From contig QANU01028969.1 in NCBI GenBank assembly GCA_003254905.1, positions 62,001 through 126,000 of the forward strand: a stretch of DNA of 64,000 nucleotides, written 5' to 3'. A program made the translations under genes and the position numbers. Each line of letters opens with the position of its first letter. The first letter of the stretch is position 1. The notes beneath the pieces were generated by a model, which worked only from the letters and a program-made list of their open reading frames with translations, did not search any database and was not told where the DNA came from. Origin of the DNA: Nissolia schottii (lineage: Eukaryota > Streptophyta > Magnoliopsida > Fabales > Fabaceae). Below, in pieces: positions 11,326-29,500 of the stretch.

Positions 11326-11964
11326 CGTTTGACAGTCACCCTTTCGCCACACTCTCCTTCCTTCTTTGCCAGAAGTAAGAAAAATCCTCTCTCTCTCTCT
11401 CTCTCTTCTGCCCTAAAATTGAAAACTGTTCCATTTCTCGCTTCCAGTTCTAACTTTAAAATTATTGAAAAAAAATCTCTGGATAATGAACTTTATCCTT
11501 CCACCTTGATTCTCGATTACAATTCTCTTCCTTTCAGAATCGTCTCCCACGAGTCCACCACGTTGGTAAGCAAACAAAAAATAAATAAATAAAACCACTT
11601 TGCTCTTTGTGCTGCACATATTCTTCACCCCTCCTTTGGGTTTTTTCGGTGACTTGGTCATTTTCCGTTTGATCCGTGGAATTTCTTGATTCCCTGTTTG
11701 GTTTCTGTGAATTTTGGAACTAAATGTTTTGAGCTTGGCTTATTTTTTCACCCCTTTCTCTGATGGAATTACAATATAAGATCAATTTGGATTTATTGCG
11801 TCTTTAATCAGGGGTTTTACTTTGTTGTTGACAGTAGAATAATGAAAATATTCAGATTTTTTTTTTCTTTCATTTTCCTTGTGTCTGTTTTGGGTACCAA
11901 ATTGAAATATTTGTGTTGGTTACTTTAGGAAATTTTGTTGCCGGAAGTGGATTTATATGTAAAT
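11326..11964 (+). other. Probable 5'-UTR and 5'-UTR intron of the bHLH47-like gene
   Basis: A leader with a (CT)n run (11389-11406) ends at a GTAAG donor (11566). A matching acceptor TTTAG lies at 11924-11928, leaving 36 nt before the start ATG at 11965. The transcription start is not defined by the sequence. Confidence 0.55.
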
Positions 11965-13707
11965 ATGGGATCTGAGAGTCTGGCTCCGGTGGCTGAGACA
12001 TCAAAAAACAGGTCAGCGATTCTAATGCTTCATAAATACCGCACAAACATACACACAATGATAATGGTTTCACTACAGAAATAAGAAACAGCAGCTATTC
12101 TTGCCGCTTCCTATTTCTAATGGATTTGATGGGCACTGGAAGTTTTCTTCATTTTCCAATACTGCAATTCCTATTGCCATTCTTATATTCAAATGTTTTT
12201 TTGGAATCATAATTTCAGTGACTAATGGCTTCATTGCGCCTTAGGCAAATGAGAAGCCTTCTTCTTCACTGGTGTTATTAGCACGTATTATTATCTGATC
12301 CTTTGTTCCTAAATCACTTTGGTTGTATACAAGATTTAATTGGCTTTCTTCCATTATTTTCTTTGGGAGAAAATTCTCTGAAATGAGTTTAAAAACATTT
12401 GATGTATTGACCTGATGCAAGTATAAATGCCCATAGTTCTTAGCTACTTCATTTGGCTGTACTTGTTACCACAAATTTAAGTATAGCCAGAACTATTGAC
12501 AAACAGTAGTAGAGGTACTGGTGGGGTTAGTATAGCACTACATGCTAGATGTCTCTAGCATGAATAGTTTATGTGTAACAATAGGTTTATTATCTCGACT
12601 CATTCCTTGAGAACTTGATGTGCTTCAGGTCTTCTTCTGGTAACAAGAACCAAGTGAAAGTCCCTAAGAGAATTCACAAGGCTGAAAGAGAGAAAATGAA
12701 GCGTGAACATTTGAATGAACTCTTCCTTGATCTTGCAAACACACTTGGTAATTTCTTGTTCCCCCCTCTTGTGTATGTTCAAACTTTACTGTGGCCCATT
12801 CAATGTTACAGTTACATTTTGCTTTTACGTTGTTTATCACAACATTTTTGACATGTCTCCCCCTGATATGAGTTCAATGTTTTGTTTCTACCTTTTCATG
12901 GGTTTTGGGTGCTTTTTGGCGGTGGCGTGGGGATAGATCTAAATGAGCAGAACAATGGAAAGGCTTCTATATTATGTGAAGCTTCTAGGCTGCTAAAGGA
13001 CTTGCTCTGTCAGATTGAGTCCCTCAAGAAGGAGAACGTGTCTCTATTGTCTGAATCTCACTATGTAAGTGGTTGACATCTCTTTCCTCCTTTCCCTTAA
13101 TTGTTCTGTTGTGAGTGCCGTGTGTTGATATGCATCGGGAGTTTTCATTCATTTACCTGGTGACATGAAATCCTTTCTGTTAAGCAAACCCCATGAGCAT
13201 AGTCTTTCAGCATACATTGGATACTTTATTTTGCTGTCACACAATGAACTCATCCTTGTATCTGGTTACGTTTATATGTTTTATATGATTTTACTTATTG
13301 CCTTCGATGGGCAGGTGACGATGGAGAAGGATGAGCTAAAGGAGGAGACTTATAGTCTAGAAACTCAAATCGAGAAACTTCAAGTTGAGATACAAGCAAG
13401 ACTGGCCCAGTCTAAACCTGACCTGAATGCACCTCCTCATATGGAATTCGAGCCACCGGAGCAGACAAATTTTCCTGGACAGAATCCTCTCCAATTTCCT
13501 ACCATAGAACCCACCTTGCAGCAAGGACCTGCAGTTTTGGTTCTCCCCTTGTGTCCTGATCTCCAAGCTTCCTTTCCAGCTCCTAATGTTGCTGAGGTCA
13601 CTCCAAAACCTACATCTGCTGCCATCAGTAAACCACACGCTAGGTATCCCACACCGGCGGATTCGTGGCCGTCATTGCTGCTTGGACAGCAACCAACTTC
13701 AAGTTAA
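11965..13707 (+). CDS. bHLH47: bHLH transcription factor, POPEYE/bHLH47-like
   Basis: Coding exons 11965-12011, 12629-12747, 12937-13064 and 13315-13707, all with GT-AG borders and consistent phase, give 228 residues. The bHLH domain spans about residues 28-80. Its basic part contains HKAEREKMKR, so His, Glu and Arg contacts for an E-box are present, followed by NELFLDLANTL, loop and helix 2 (KASILCEASRLLKDLL). A coiled coil follows at about 81-126. The C-terminal half is Pro/Gln rich, and KPDLNAPP (about 132-139) matches a DLNxxP EAR repressor motif. It ends in YPTPADSWPSLLLG, also conserved in the family. In Arabidopsis, POPEYE represses iron-homeostasis genes in the root pericycle under iron deficiency and dimerises with IVc bHLH factors. 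The length is close to the family norm. Orthology is inferred from sequence recognition only. Confidence 0.93.
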
Positions 13708-15650
13708 ACAGGTTAAATTGTAGAGTTCATAGTTTTTCAGTGTTTTGGTATAACCTGCCAAGTAGTACCAGTTGCCAATAGCAATGCTGCTCTGGAGCTG
13801 TCTTGTATAAATTACATATGATCAATGATCCCTGATAGTTTCACTCAGTTCTGTTTCTCCACTTTTCCCTAGTTATTAACTTTTGACTCGTGTTACTTCC
13901 TTTTCCTTTCCTCTGAAAGCCTCTATTTAGTTGTGGAGTTGTTTTGTGGTGCTTTTTCTTTGGGACCATGGCTGATGATTCGTCTATCCGAGGATTGGAA
14001 ATCTTTTTTTCTATTTTGACGAGACTTGAACATGGGAAAAGAATACTATGATTTCGTTTGATTTGTTTTCTGTGTTTTCGCTGTCGACATGAAAGGAGAA
14101 ATTAGGCCACCACTTCTTTTTAATCACCTACTTTGGGTTGGGGCCAAATTATGATTGAATCATATGGAATTTTTCTACCAGTGAAGTATGAAATTCTTGT
14201 CACGTTATTTTCAACCAGGGGAATGTAAGACTTTGATTTTTTATGTGAAGTAGAAATATTAGGAAAAACTTGTAACTTCTTATATGAAAAGATATGGTTT
14301 ACTTATTATAACGTTATTAAACGATAAATAAGAATGATTTTGTTCAATGATCAATGGTACTTTCTAAAGGGATAATTCTCAGTAGGCTTGGATGCAAGTG
14401 AATCGTTTACGTACTCATTCTCATTATGAACTAGTAGGAATGTAGTAAAAGTTAAGTACATCATTATAGGATTATTAAGGAAGCATTCTAAATAGGCAAG
14501 AAAAAATAATTTAATTTAATTTTTATTTACTTATATGGTTATTTAATTAGATTTTTTTATATGGATGACTTTTAAAAAAAGTAAAATTTTTTTTATCTAA
14601 TTAGATTTTTTTTTATATGCATGACTTTTAAAAAAAGTAAAAAAAAAAAAAGATTGATCATTCATTTATGTTAATGTAATAAGATTTGATTAGTTGGTAA
14701 TTTATAAAAAAAAATTATGAATAGGAATTAAACTTAAGAAAAGAATAATATAAAATTAAAAAAAAAAAAGGAAAATTGTAACAATACAATAGCAGAAATT
14801 CTTGCTTAGTAACAATCTCAAAACCTTATCGTTTTTTTTTTTTTCCGTCAAGAGAATTTATCTTCGCTCGCTTGAGTTTACTAACCGGGAAGAAAAAGGA
14901 AAAAAAAAAAAAAACAGCAATTAAATAAAGAAGAATCGAGAACATGTGAGCGTCGGTAACGGTAATTTGGTAATTACGTTGAAAACGAAGGTTCCTTCCT
15001 TGTCCACTTCAATTTTATCGTCTCTGCGATTTCGCGAATCTTTTATTCGGTGACCTAACTCAACCTACTAGTCCGTTAGAATGCTTCTCTGTCCGGGAGG
15101 ACCATGGTCTTCTCCTGATCCAGCAACCCACCTCCCTTCATCGTAATCAACATGGGTTTTGATGCGCTCATGCCCAAAATGCACGTGTTTGTTCGTACTA
15201 AAAAAAAAATCAATTCTCTTATTTATAAAAAAAAATGGGTCTAATAATGTAACGTAAAAGAAGGGACAAAGTATTTATATATTCTTTTTATGAAAGAAGT
15301 ATTTAGATTAAAATTATAAAAAAAATTATTTATTTAAAGAGTTTAACTTTTATTCATTAAAAGTGTAAAATCAATCAATTAAATATTTATTTAAAAATGA
15401 TATATATCAAAAGATCTAATTTGGATAGTAGAGAATAAAAATAAAAAAAGTCTTATTTAAAATCTTGTATTTTATTTTGAAGTATGACAATCCGCAAGTG
15501 CTAATCTAGTCTGGAGCGCACATTAAAATATCCCTCCAACACACCGTTTTATTATTATTGTTATTATTAATAATTCTGTGCGACCCTGCAAAAAGCGTCT
15601 GCTTTTGTTACTCACAAGCCAAACTACAGAGTACACACCTTCCCTTTTCT
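13708..15650. other. 3' flank of bHLH47 and upstream region of HVA22
   Basis: 3'-UTR of the bHLH gene, then AT-rich spacer. About 14537-14640 has a duplicated unit of about 60 bp (ATGACTTTTAAAAAAAGTAA twice). Poly-A and poly-T runs are frequent. No gene seen. Confidence 0.45.
15182..15187. promoter_or_regulatory. G-box/ABRE core CACGTG upstream of HVA22
   Basis: Perfect palindrome CACGTG about 590 bp before the HVA22 start codon. HVA22 genes are commonly ABA- and stress-induced through ACGT-core elements. A function here is inference only. Confidence 0.3.
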
Positions 15651-15770
15651 GCAGTGAGTAGTTGTAAGTGATGACTGATAGAAGAAACAAACCCTAGTGT
15701 CTCACTCACAGCACAATTTTAAACACATTTACAGAGCTCGCTTGAAATATCACAAATCGAAGAAAAAGGA

Positions 15771-17828
15771 ATGGGATCCGGAGCTGGAAATGTCCTCAAG
15801 GTCCTCCTCAAGAATTTCGATGTTCTTGCCGGGTATGCCTTTTCTCCAACTAATTTACAATAGTGCAATAAACCATAGCGCAATAGTAGCCACTGAAATA
15901 GATGTGTAATCTGATATATTTATATGTTATTTTGATTGTTTCTCTTGCAGGCCCGTGGTTACTCTTGTTTATCCTCTGTAAGCACATTCTCGATCTCCCT
16001 TTTTCCCCCTAATTGTGCAAAGCAGGATAGTATTCTCAGAACTCGTTTTAAGATGTTACTGTTTTTAGCATTTATTTCATTTTTGTCCTTTTAAATTGTT
16101 AAGCTATTGTTTCTTCTTCTTATTTTCGTGCAATATTCCACAGATATGCATCAGTTAGGGCAATTGAGAGCAAGTCCCCTGTTGATGATCAGCAGTGGCT
16201 CACTTATTGGGTTCTGTATTCCATGATCACCCTCTTTGAACTTACTTTTGCCAAACTTCTTGAATGGTATCAACTTCCTGCTTTTTTTATATTATATATC
16301 TTGTTTGTCTTGGTTATTTTGGAAGGTTAATTTGAGTATTCTATAAGTGTGGCCATAAACTTGGAATTTTGGGACTGGAGTAATTATTTTTGAATCTTGA
16401 TGGTTGCAACTTCTTGTGGAGGAACTTTATCTCATTATCTATTTATCTTAAGAAATTGTGATAAAGAAACTGCATTTGAGTATATTACTTAATAGAGTCT
16501 TACATTGATTAGAGATAAGGCTTAGATAGCCTTTATTAGAGCAAGATAACCCTGCCCACTATGAGCTAGCTTTTGGGGTTGAGTTAGGTCACCAAATTCT
16601 TCAATATGGTATCAGAGCCTAGTCCTAGGAGTGAGGGGGTGTATTAGAGTCTCACGTTGCTTACAGATAAGGCCTGAATAGCCTTTATTAGAACAAGGCA
16701 ACCCTCCCCCCATAAGCTAGCTTTTGGGGTTGAGTTGCATCACTCAGTTCTTCAATATTACTATTTTGGGTGGGAAATTGAAAAGAAAAAAAAAAAAAAA
16801 CAGCATCTCTGTTCATGCAAGCTGACTTTGGCCTCCTGCCCCAATATGTGGGGTTATTGATGAGATCTTAGTTTTATGATTAATTTGGAGGTAATTTGTG
16901 TTAGGAGCAATTGAAAAAAAGCTATTGCTTACTTGTAAGTGCTATAGTAGCTAATTCAATTCATACTTGATCACTTTTTCCTTGTGCCAGCATATTTCTA
17001 ATCATGTCTAATGATTCGACAATTACTATGCTGTCGTAACTCTTTCATAGTCTCTTTCTTGGTCAGCAGCTGTCTGTATGTTGGCATTGGCCCTTTGTAT
17101 ATGTATATATGGTGATGCATTTTAAATGTACTAGTGGAACTGAAAGTAATTTTAATTTTGCTTAGGTTTTCTGACTGTTGGGCTGTAGAAATACTGTCTT
17201 ATTCTTTCCATTGTGATTGGCAATTTTGGGTGAAATTCTGTTACTGTTAGAGGTATATACTAGAAGGTATTAGAAGAAGTCTTCAACTCAAGTTATAATG
17301 TACTAGAGACCAATGTTGTATTCCCCATGTAATGCATTTTATGCAGAATATCAAGCTTGTATGATTTCTGTTGTGATGAGTATTTAGAAGGGCAGGGGAA
17401 AGTATTAAACTTTTGGATGAATTTAACAACCTATGTTTCAGGATTCCTATATGGCCCTATGCAAAGCTGATTGTAACCTGCTGGTTGGTCCTTCCATACT
17501 TTAGCGGTGCTGCTTATGTTTACGAGCATTATGTGAGACCTTTCTTTGTCAATCCTCAGACCATTAACATCTGGTATGTTCCAAGCAAAAAGGACACCTT
17601 TGGTAAGAAAGATGACATTCTAACTGCTGCAGAGAAGTACATCCAAGAGAATGGAACACAAGAATTTGAGAATCTGATCAATAGGGTATTTATTTCCATC
17701 TAGAAAACTTGGTTATTGTAGAATTAGTATTATCCTTTCTTTTTGTATCTGACCTGTAGAGTACTAATGATGCAATCACTTTGCAGGCTGATAAATCAAG
17801 AAGTGGTGGCAGTTATTATTCAATGTAG
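15771..17828 (+). CDS. HVA22: HVA22/TB2-DP1 family protein
   Basis: Five exons, 15771-15832, 15951-15977, 16144-16266, 17442-17685 and 17787-17828, join in phase to a 165-residue protein. The start MGSGAGNVLKVLLKNFDVLAGP, the hydrophobic hairpins (VVTLVYPLYASVRAIES and WLTYWVLYSMITLFELTFAKL, then AKLIVTCWLVLPYFSGAAYVYEHYVRPFF) and NIWYVPSKKD are diagnostic of plant HVA22 (a/c type). The proteins are reticulon/REEP-like: they sit in the ER as wedge-shaped hairpins, shape tubules and affect vesicle traffic, and are often ABA-responsive. The short tail ADKSRSGGSYYSM lacks the long hydrophilic extension of some members. Intron 3 (16267-17441) is enlarged and carries a miniature LTR element. Confidence 0.93.
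16490..16757 (+). mobile_element. 268-bp miniature LTR retroelement (SMART/TRIM class) in HVA22 intron 3
   Basis: Two direct repeats of about 117 bp (16490-16606 and 16640-16757), both ending AGTTCTTCAATA or AAATTCTTCAATA, flank an internal region of only 33 bp. That region starts with TGGTATCAGAGCC (16607-16619), a match to the tRNA-iMet primer-binding site, and ends in the purine tract GAGTGAGGGGG just before LTR 2. Target-site duplications TTACT lie at 16485-16489 and 16758-16762. LTR 2 begins TG; LTR 1 begins TA, a decayed terminus. It encodes nothing and must have moved in trans. Confidence 0.85.
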
Positions 17829-18350
17829 GACGAGCACCATTGAATCCAATCTTGTAGCATTTTTGTCTTTTGGGGGGAATAAGGGGCCGTATGTACATGT
17901 TAGCATGGTGTACTAATATTTTGTTTTTTCTTCTCCAAGGAGACACTTCGGTGTTGTATTTCTGCAGTTTTGTTATCGGGCAAGTGTGTAACTATCTATG
18001 TTGTATACAGTCATATGGTACATATAAATTATATATAGAAGAAGTTTATTTGGTTTTGGTTTTTTTTTCCCCTTGTTTTGTTACACCCTAACATAAAGCC
18101 ATCATTTCTCGATCTTTAAGTATACATGGATACAATTTTCCTGATGCCCCAATTGATCTAGTGACTATTTTTTGAATATTTATTGAGCAAATTACATTGA
18201 TTTCTTTTGAGGTAGGTGATTCTAAAAGTACGAGATTTTCACCCACTTAGGGTCCATCCTCTATAAACAGACATCCTCTCTCAACAACTGCATACTCAGT
18301 CTCCAATTTTATTTTCTACACTGCTTCCTTTTATTTTATGCACTTTAGGT
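17829..18350 (+). other. 3'-UTR and 3' flank of HVA22
   Basis: No coding signal. An open frame at 17870-18091 is without domain. Confidence 0.4.
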
Positions 18351-19185
18351 TTATGTTAGTAGTGCTTAGTTATTAGTTCTTTAAGGATTGTTGAAGCGCT
18401 GGCATTGATAATGCAAACTCTCAATTATTTGCAAAGTTCTTTCGTTATTTTATTCAGGTTTTGTTATTTTAATTCTCCATTATTTTCTACTCTCTTCTTC
18501 TCTTTATTTATTATGAGCCTTTGTCTTCCATCCATGGAGGGGTAGTTTTCTTAATATCTTGCATGCGGTAACTCTATATTATGATTAATTATAAGTTCTT
18601 GTGCTTAATGTTTATTCATGATTTGTTCCGCCCTTAATTAGTAATATAGTGATCACATGATATTGGTTAGGGTTAATTTTAGGTTGACAGATTTTGACGA
18701 TTGTAGGATTTATTGATTTAGGTTTGAGTATTTTTTAGGGAACTAATTAGATTTAATTAGGTTGTGCAATTGAGACATAATTGATATGGATTTTAAATGC
18801 TGAGATCTTAGTTTTAATTCCTGTATTAATAAATGCTTAGGGGATTGACAATAGTAATCTCTTAAGTGAATTGTGTATTAGTTAGAAATTTCAACTAATA
18901 AACATCCCCCTCCTATGGCTAATTAATTAGAAACCAATGACAATTAATCCTTGATCTAGAAACGCTGTATGCAGAATATTGCTTTTTATCATTGTCGATT
19001 TATTTGTTTTTATTTAAATTCATCAATCCAACCCCCAATTTATTGTAATTATAATTGTAATTGACTTGGAAATTGCTTCCTTAGAGACGACTTAGGCTAG
19101 CCACTGTAGTACATTTTTTAGGTTAATTTAGTTTTATAAATTATTATTTGATCGCGCACTAAAATTAATGACGTTTTTGCGTGTG
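18350..19185. other. Possible degenerate retroelement sequence
   Basis: Ends in TTAGAGACGACTTAGG followed by a region resembling the leader of some Ty3-type elements. No LTR pair or coding domain could be shown. Weak call. Confidence 0.2.
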
Positions 19186-19189
19186 TCAA

Positions 19190-19700
19190 TCACCATACAA
19201 CCACAAATTCCTGCACATGTGGTGCGCATAGCGCGACATAATGACCTATCAAGTATAGCCAGTACAACTAACCCCTAGTTGTACAACCTGATCGCGTTCA
19301 AATTATGAAGCAACTCCAAGTAATTCGAATGAACCCAATTACCGTGCTTATCACAAAACAAAATATCTGTAAACAACCGCAACATATATCAGCGAGCATG
19401 CTACTTCAGTATCTGTTACATGCCATGCTCATCAAAATCAGCGGCAAAATTGTCACGTAAACACACCGTAGATTTGAACGATCCTAGCATATCACAAGGG
19501 TTAGGAATCCTTCCAAGTAATTCATGACACAATTTTTGAAGGTCAGTCCCAAGAATATTGTGTCAGGTCCTGTCACAGGTAGGCCATCACACCAAATTCC
19601 AAGTAACATTATGACATCTTCCAACGTTATCGCACACTCACCGTGAGGTAGCTAGATTAAATGTATGTGTCTCCAGTCTTCAAAGCTCCACAAGCACATT
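19190..19700 (-). pseudogene. Plant-mobile-domain (MAIN-like) pseudogene fragment
   Basis: On the minus strand the peptides LPHGECAITLEDVIMLLGIW, CDGLPVTG, LQKLCHELLGRIPNP, FKSTVCLRDNF, DILFCDKHGNWVHSNYLELL and LVVLAILDRSLCRAMR occur in the order of the plant mobile domain, as in MAIN/MAIL1 and the transposon-borne copies common in legumes. They are spread over more than one frame and include stops (for example after LRLYN). It has neither start nor end. It represents a transposon-derived or domesticated-domain relic, not a functional gene. Confidence 0.75.
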
Positions 19701-19904
19701 AATAAGTTCATTAATAAGTTCGTGGTTGATTTGCATATTAGTCATTGAAGCCACCTGATACAAACTAGTATTTTCTAGATAGGGTCGTATTAGGGGATTA
19801 GGTGGCTCAATGTTTTCGTGTCTAGTTCGTAATCTTCACGCATGCTGTAATAATAAAATTATTAATAAACAAAAAACTACACTTTATCAATGAATTTTTT
19901 TTAT

Positions 19905-20180
19905 AAATTCAAAATAAGCGCACGTTTCTGGTACACAAGATCCTAACAATAAGGCAAATGTAGAGCATACTTCGTATCTTACTTTTTAACTACATAAATA
20001 AAAATAATAAATGAACAACAAATACTTATCAACAACTTTTCTTTTGAAATATCAAAGTGAGCACACGTTTTTTTGTACACGAGATCCTCAAAGTAAGGCA
20101 AGTGTAGAGCATACTCTGTGTCACACTTTTTAACAGCATAATTAAAAATAATATACGAATAAAGTGTGTAACATTAATAA
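19905..20180. repeat. Tandem duplication, unit about 141 bp
   Basis: GTACACAAGATCCTAACAAT (about 19931) recurs as GTACACGAGATCCTCAAAGT (about 20072), with GTAGAGCATACT..., TTTTTAAC.. and AAAAATAAT following at the same spacing in each. Two copies, diverged. It may belong to the same element as the mobile-domain fragment. Confidence 0.6.
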
Positions 20181-21641
20181 TTATACATTCATCAACATAC
20201 CTCATTATTCTGTATAATTACTTTTGAGATATAATTTGCAGAAATGACAGTCTTGTCTACATAACCTCTCACCGTATTTACTATTTTATTTCACAACATT
20301 ACACGCTAATAATATATTTTTATAATTTCTACTTAGTAAAAATTTATGAAGTGAGACACTTAAACTACAAATGAGAGGAGAATACTATATAATTTAGAGG
20401 AGGAGAAGAAGAAGAATAGAGGAGAATAATGTTTAATTTTATTTTATTTTTTTTAAAAGTGAAAGGCAGTGAAGCATTTTAAGCTTCGGAGACCTTAAAT
20501 AAGGAGCTGAGGGAGAGGGAATCTTCGGGCGGCACAGTCTCCAATGCGACTTGGTCAACAAGGGAGTCATGAAATTGAAAACCCCAGTGCCAATTTCAAA
20601 CCTCACACACTTGCATCTTGCACACTTGCATTTAAATTATTTTTTTAAAAAAATTGTAAAAATTCTAAAATCAGTGAACAATGTACCGATTCCAGGTTGC
20701 ACAACCATACATTTGTAAATTTTGAATTTAATCCAAATTTTAGTTTTTTAATGTTCCTACATAGTTTTTTTTTTTTTTGGTAAAAAATCCTAGTATATAC
20801 CCATGAGGCATCTGAGTGAGAATCCACCTTCGATAAAACGTATATCTAACCTTATATACTTGTATATTTGTGAATTGACCTAACCATGAAACATATTGTA
20901 AACATGTCACTTGACTATCATTGTGAAGAGATTAGTGCAAACATAATAAATTGACCGGTGTCGTGGGTAATATTATTTAACTTTAAAAGATACGGTAGTT
21001 TAATTTTATTTAATTTTTATTTATAAATTTTAAGCATGATAATTTTCATATTCCTACGAGGGACAGTGTTATTTGGAGCTGATACATCTTATATGATGGT
21101 GACCTTGTGTTAATGTCGCTTTGCCAGATGAGTTCATTAGGAATGATAGCGTAATATAGAAAAGGATGGTAGAAGTAGACTGCCACTTAGACGAACTTCA
21201 CTTGTAATATTAGAGTTTCAATTATAGGGTAATAATTCCTTTGCAAAAACTTTACTTGATCACCGTTCTTGACCCAAAATTGAAGGGTCGGTCTTTGGTC
21301 AACGTTAAAGTTTTAAAAGTTATAAATTCAATTTTTTTAAACAGCTTTTTCACTTATCGAGTAAAAATATATATATCTTTCTTTTTTTTAGACCCAACTT
21401 CGTGTACACAAAAAATCTTTATTGTCGACCAAAAATTGCATGAAGTAATTTTTAAAATCAAAAGACTATTTATTAATTAATTTATTTATTTATTGGAAAG
21501 GTCAGTCAATATATAGTCCGATTATCTATTCAAGGTTGCAACTTAGAAGAAAACAAATACACCATCATACAAATAACTGTTTCATTGACACAGCATTGTG
21601 GGGAGGATCACGATCTAGTAATCAGAGACAGCACTAAGTTT
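20181..21641. other. Intergenic region downstream of EB1 (minus-strand gene)
   Basis: AT-rich. A less AT-rich patch at about 20500-20630 (CTTCGGGCGGCACAGTCTCC) has no recognisable coding content. The last 100 bases before 21642 are probably EB1 3'-UTR. Confidence 0.4.
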
Positions 21642-27651
<6,010 letters not shown>

Positions 27652-29255
27652 TTGAAACAATGTTTCGCTCTTTTTTGAGGGAAAGAGAAATCGCGAGAGA
27701 GATTGAGGTTATGTGGGTGTTAGTTTCACATTTCAGTTCATGTTTATTTTTGAAATGCTTCAACATATAGTTTTCACACATGTGGGGTATATTGGACACA
27801 CTCTCACAAAAATATATAGCATTTACGCCATCTATTCTTTCCAACACCATCACACCTAGATTAGATTTTAGTAGACTAGTGTTATATAGCTCCACATTGT
27901 TGTTGTTGCACGAAATGCACGACAACACATGTGAGCCAATTGTAACCTCTTAAATTTTATGTTGTTTAGAAATAGAGTCTTAATAATATTTGTAAGTGTA
28001 AAATTATTACTTTTTTTGTTAAATTTTTAGATTGAATTAAATTATTCAATTTTTTAATATATGATTAGAGTTTATCTTAAACAAATGTACAATCCTACTA
28101 ATTTCACACTTTAGATATTCAAGACTTAAGGATTAAGTAGTCATTGCACGTCGTATAGATACATAATTGTGCACAACTGTCAAAGTATTTTTTGTATGAT
28201 TGTTTAGGTAAAAGAAAACTGGAAGTGTACCACCAAAGAAGAAAACTACAAGGGTATAAGGTATGAGAAGTTCTATTTCGCTTATAAATCGTACACAAGG
28301 TACAATAATTAACGTATATGACAATAGCCCGCTGGTGCTCTTTATTGGATGTATGCAATTTATAAGTTGCTTAGAAGTTAATTCCCATGTGTTAGTATTC
28401 ATATACATCCAATACTCTTGACTTAGGTCATGTTAACCAAACGACATAAAGGACAAAACTTGGGTCCATTGCTTATTAACGTAGTCATCTCCAAAACCAT
28501 CCAGTGCTTTATTACCTAGTTATCTCCAAACCTATCTAGTTCTCCTGTTAGAATATGACTGGTGTCAATTTTAATCCAACACATCCTCGTCATCCTCGTC
28601 TCTTAGGAGTCACTTCAAAAAATTTCGTATGGTTAGACTTCATCTTAAAAATATCTATTGCTATTTTGATTTTTAAACAATTGTTCACTTTTTTACTATT
28701 ATAAATTTTCACAAATAATTATCAACTTGTAAAATCTAAATGATGTTAATTATTTTTTTAATATACCTCTACTAAATAAAAGTAGTGCCAGAGAGAATAC
28801 TAACAGAAAAAAGATAATAAATCAAAATGAAGAGATTAATTAGAGTAATTTTATAAAATATTATTAAATTCTTTTAACAAAGATTTTTTTAATTATTTAT
28901 TTAATACATTAGCATAACTAAAATTAGACGACTATTTGAGGATAGATGTAGTACTTAATAGTTAACAAGAAATAAAAATATCATTTATATTTATTTATGT
29001 GTGAAACTGAAATATTGGTCAACATACATATATCTACTATCAGATGACATTTCTTTAAGGTGTTATTCATTATCTTACCTTGAGCATTGTGTAGTAACAA
29101 AACAATTTTTGAGCCATTTTACCGTCAACCTTTAATTCTACCTCTTTTTTTTGTGTAAGTAATTTTACCTCTTCTTCATTTATTTCTCTAAGTTATTACT
29201 CTTAGAAACTGTCTCAAGTCTATTGCAAAATATATATACATATATATATGAGTCC
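27652..29255. other. EB1 upstream region and intergenic spacer
   Basis: Probable EB1 5'-UTR and promoter in the first 300 bases; no convincing TATA box. The rest is AT-rich without a recognisable gene. Minus-strand open frames at 28119-28408 and 27605-27928 have no domain. Confidence 0.4.
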
Positions 29256-29469
29256 TGCTACACGTACACCAAAAAATATACACCATACTTACATCATATA
29301 CTTATATACATAAAGTTTGTGTTTTAATGCATGTAATGTTTATGCACTTAATTAAGTATAATTGAGAATATCATCCATAAGTTTGTAATGTTTGTGCACT
29401 CATGAAAATAAAGTTTGTGCATTATTAATGGTGTATGTATGGGGTATAAAATTGGGTGTACATGTAGCA
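29256..29469. mobile_element. MITE with TGCTACAYGTACACC termini
   Basis: TGCTACACGTACACC at the left and TGCTACATGTACACCC (reverse complement of the right end) form the terminal inverted repeats. The interior contains the words AAAGTTTGTG and ATGTTTGTGCAC shared with the larger element at 32100-33653. Confidence 0.75.
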
Positions 29470-29474
29470 TTTTT

Positions 29475-29500
29475 GTTTATATATATATATATATATATAA
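29475..29500. repeat. (TA)n microsatellite next to the MITE
   Basis: Alternating TA immediately outside the MITE right end, compatible with a TA-rich insertion site. Confidence 0.8.
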
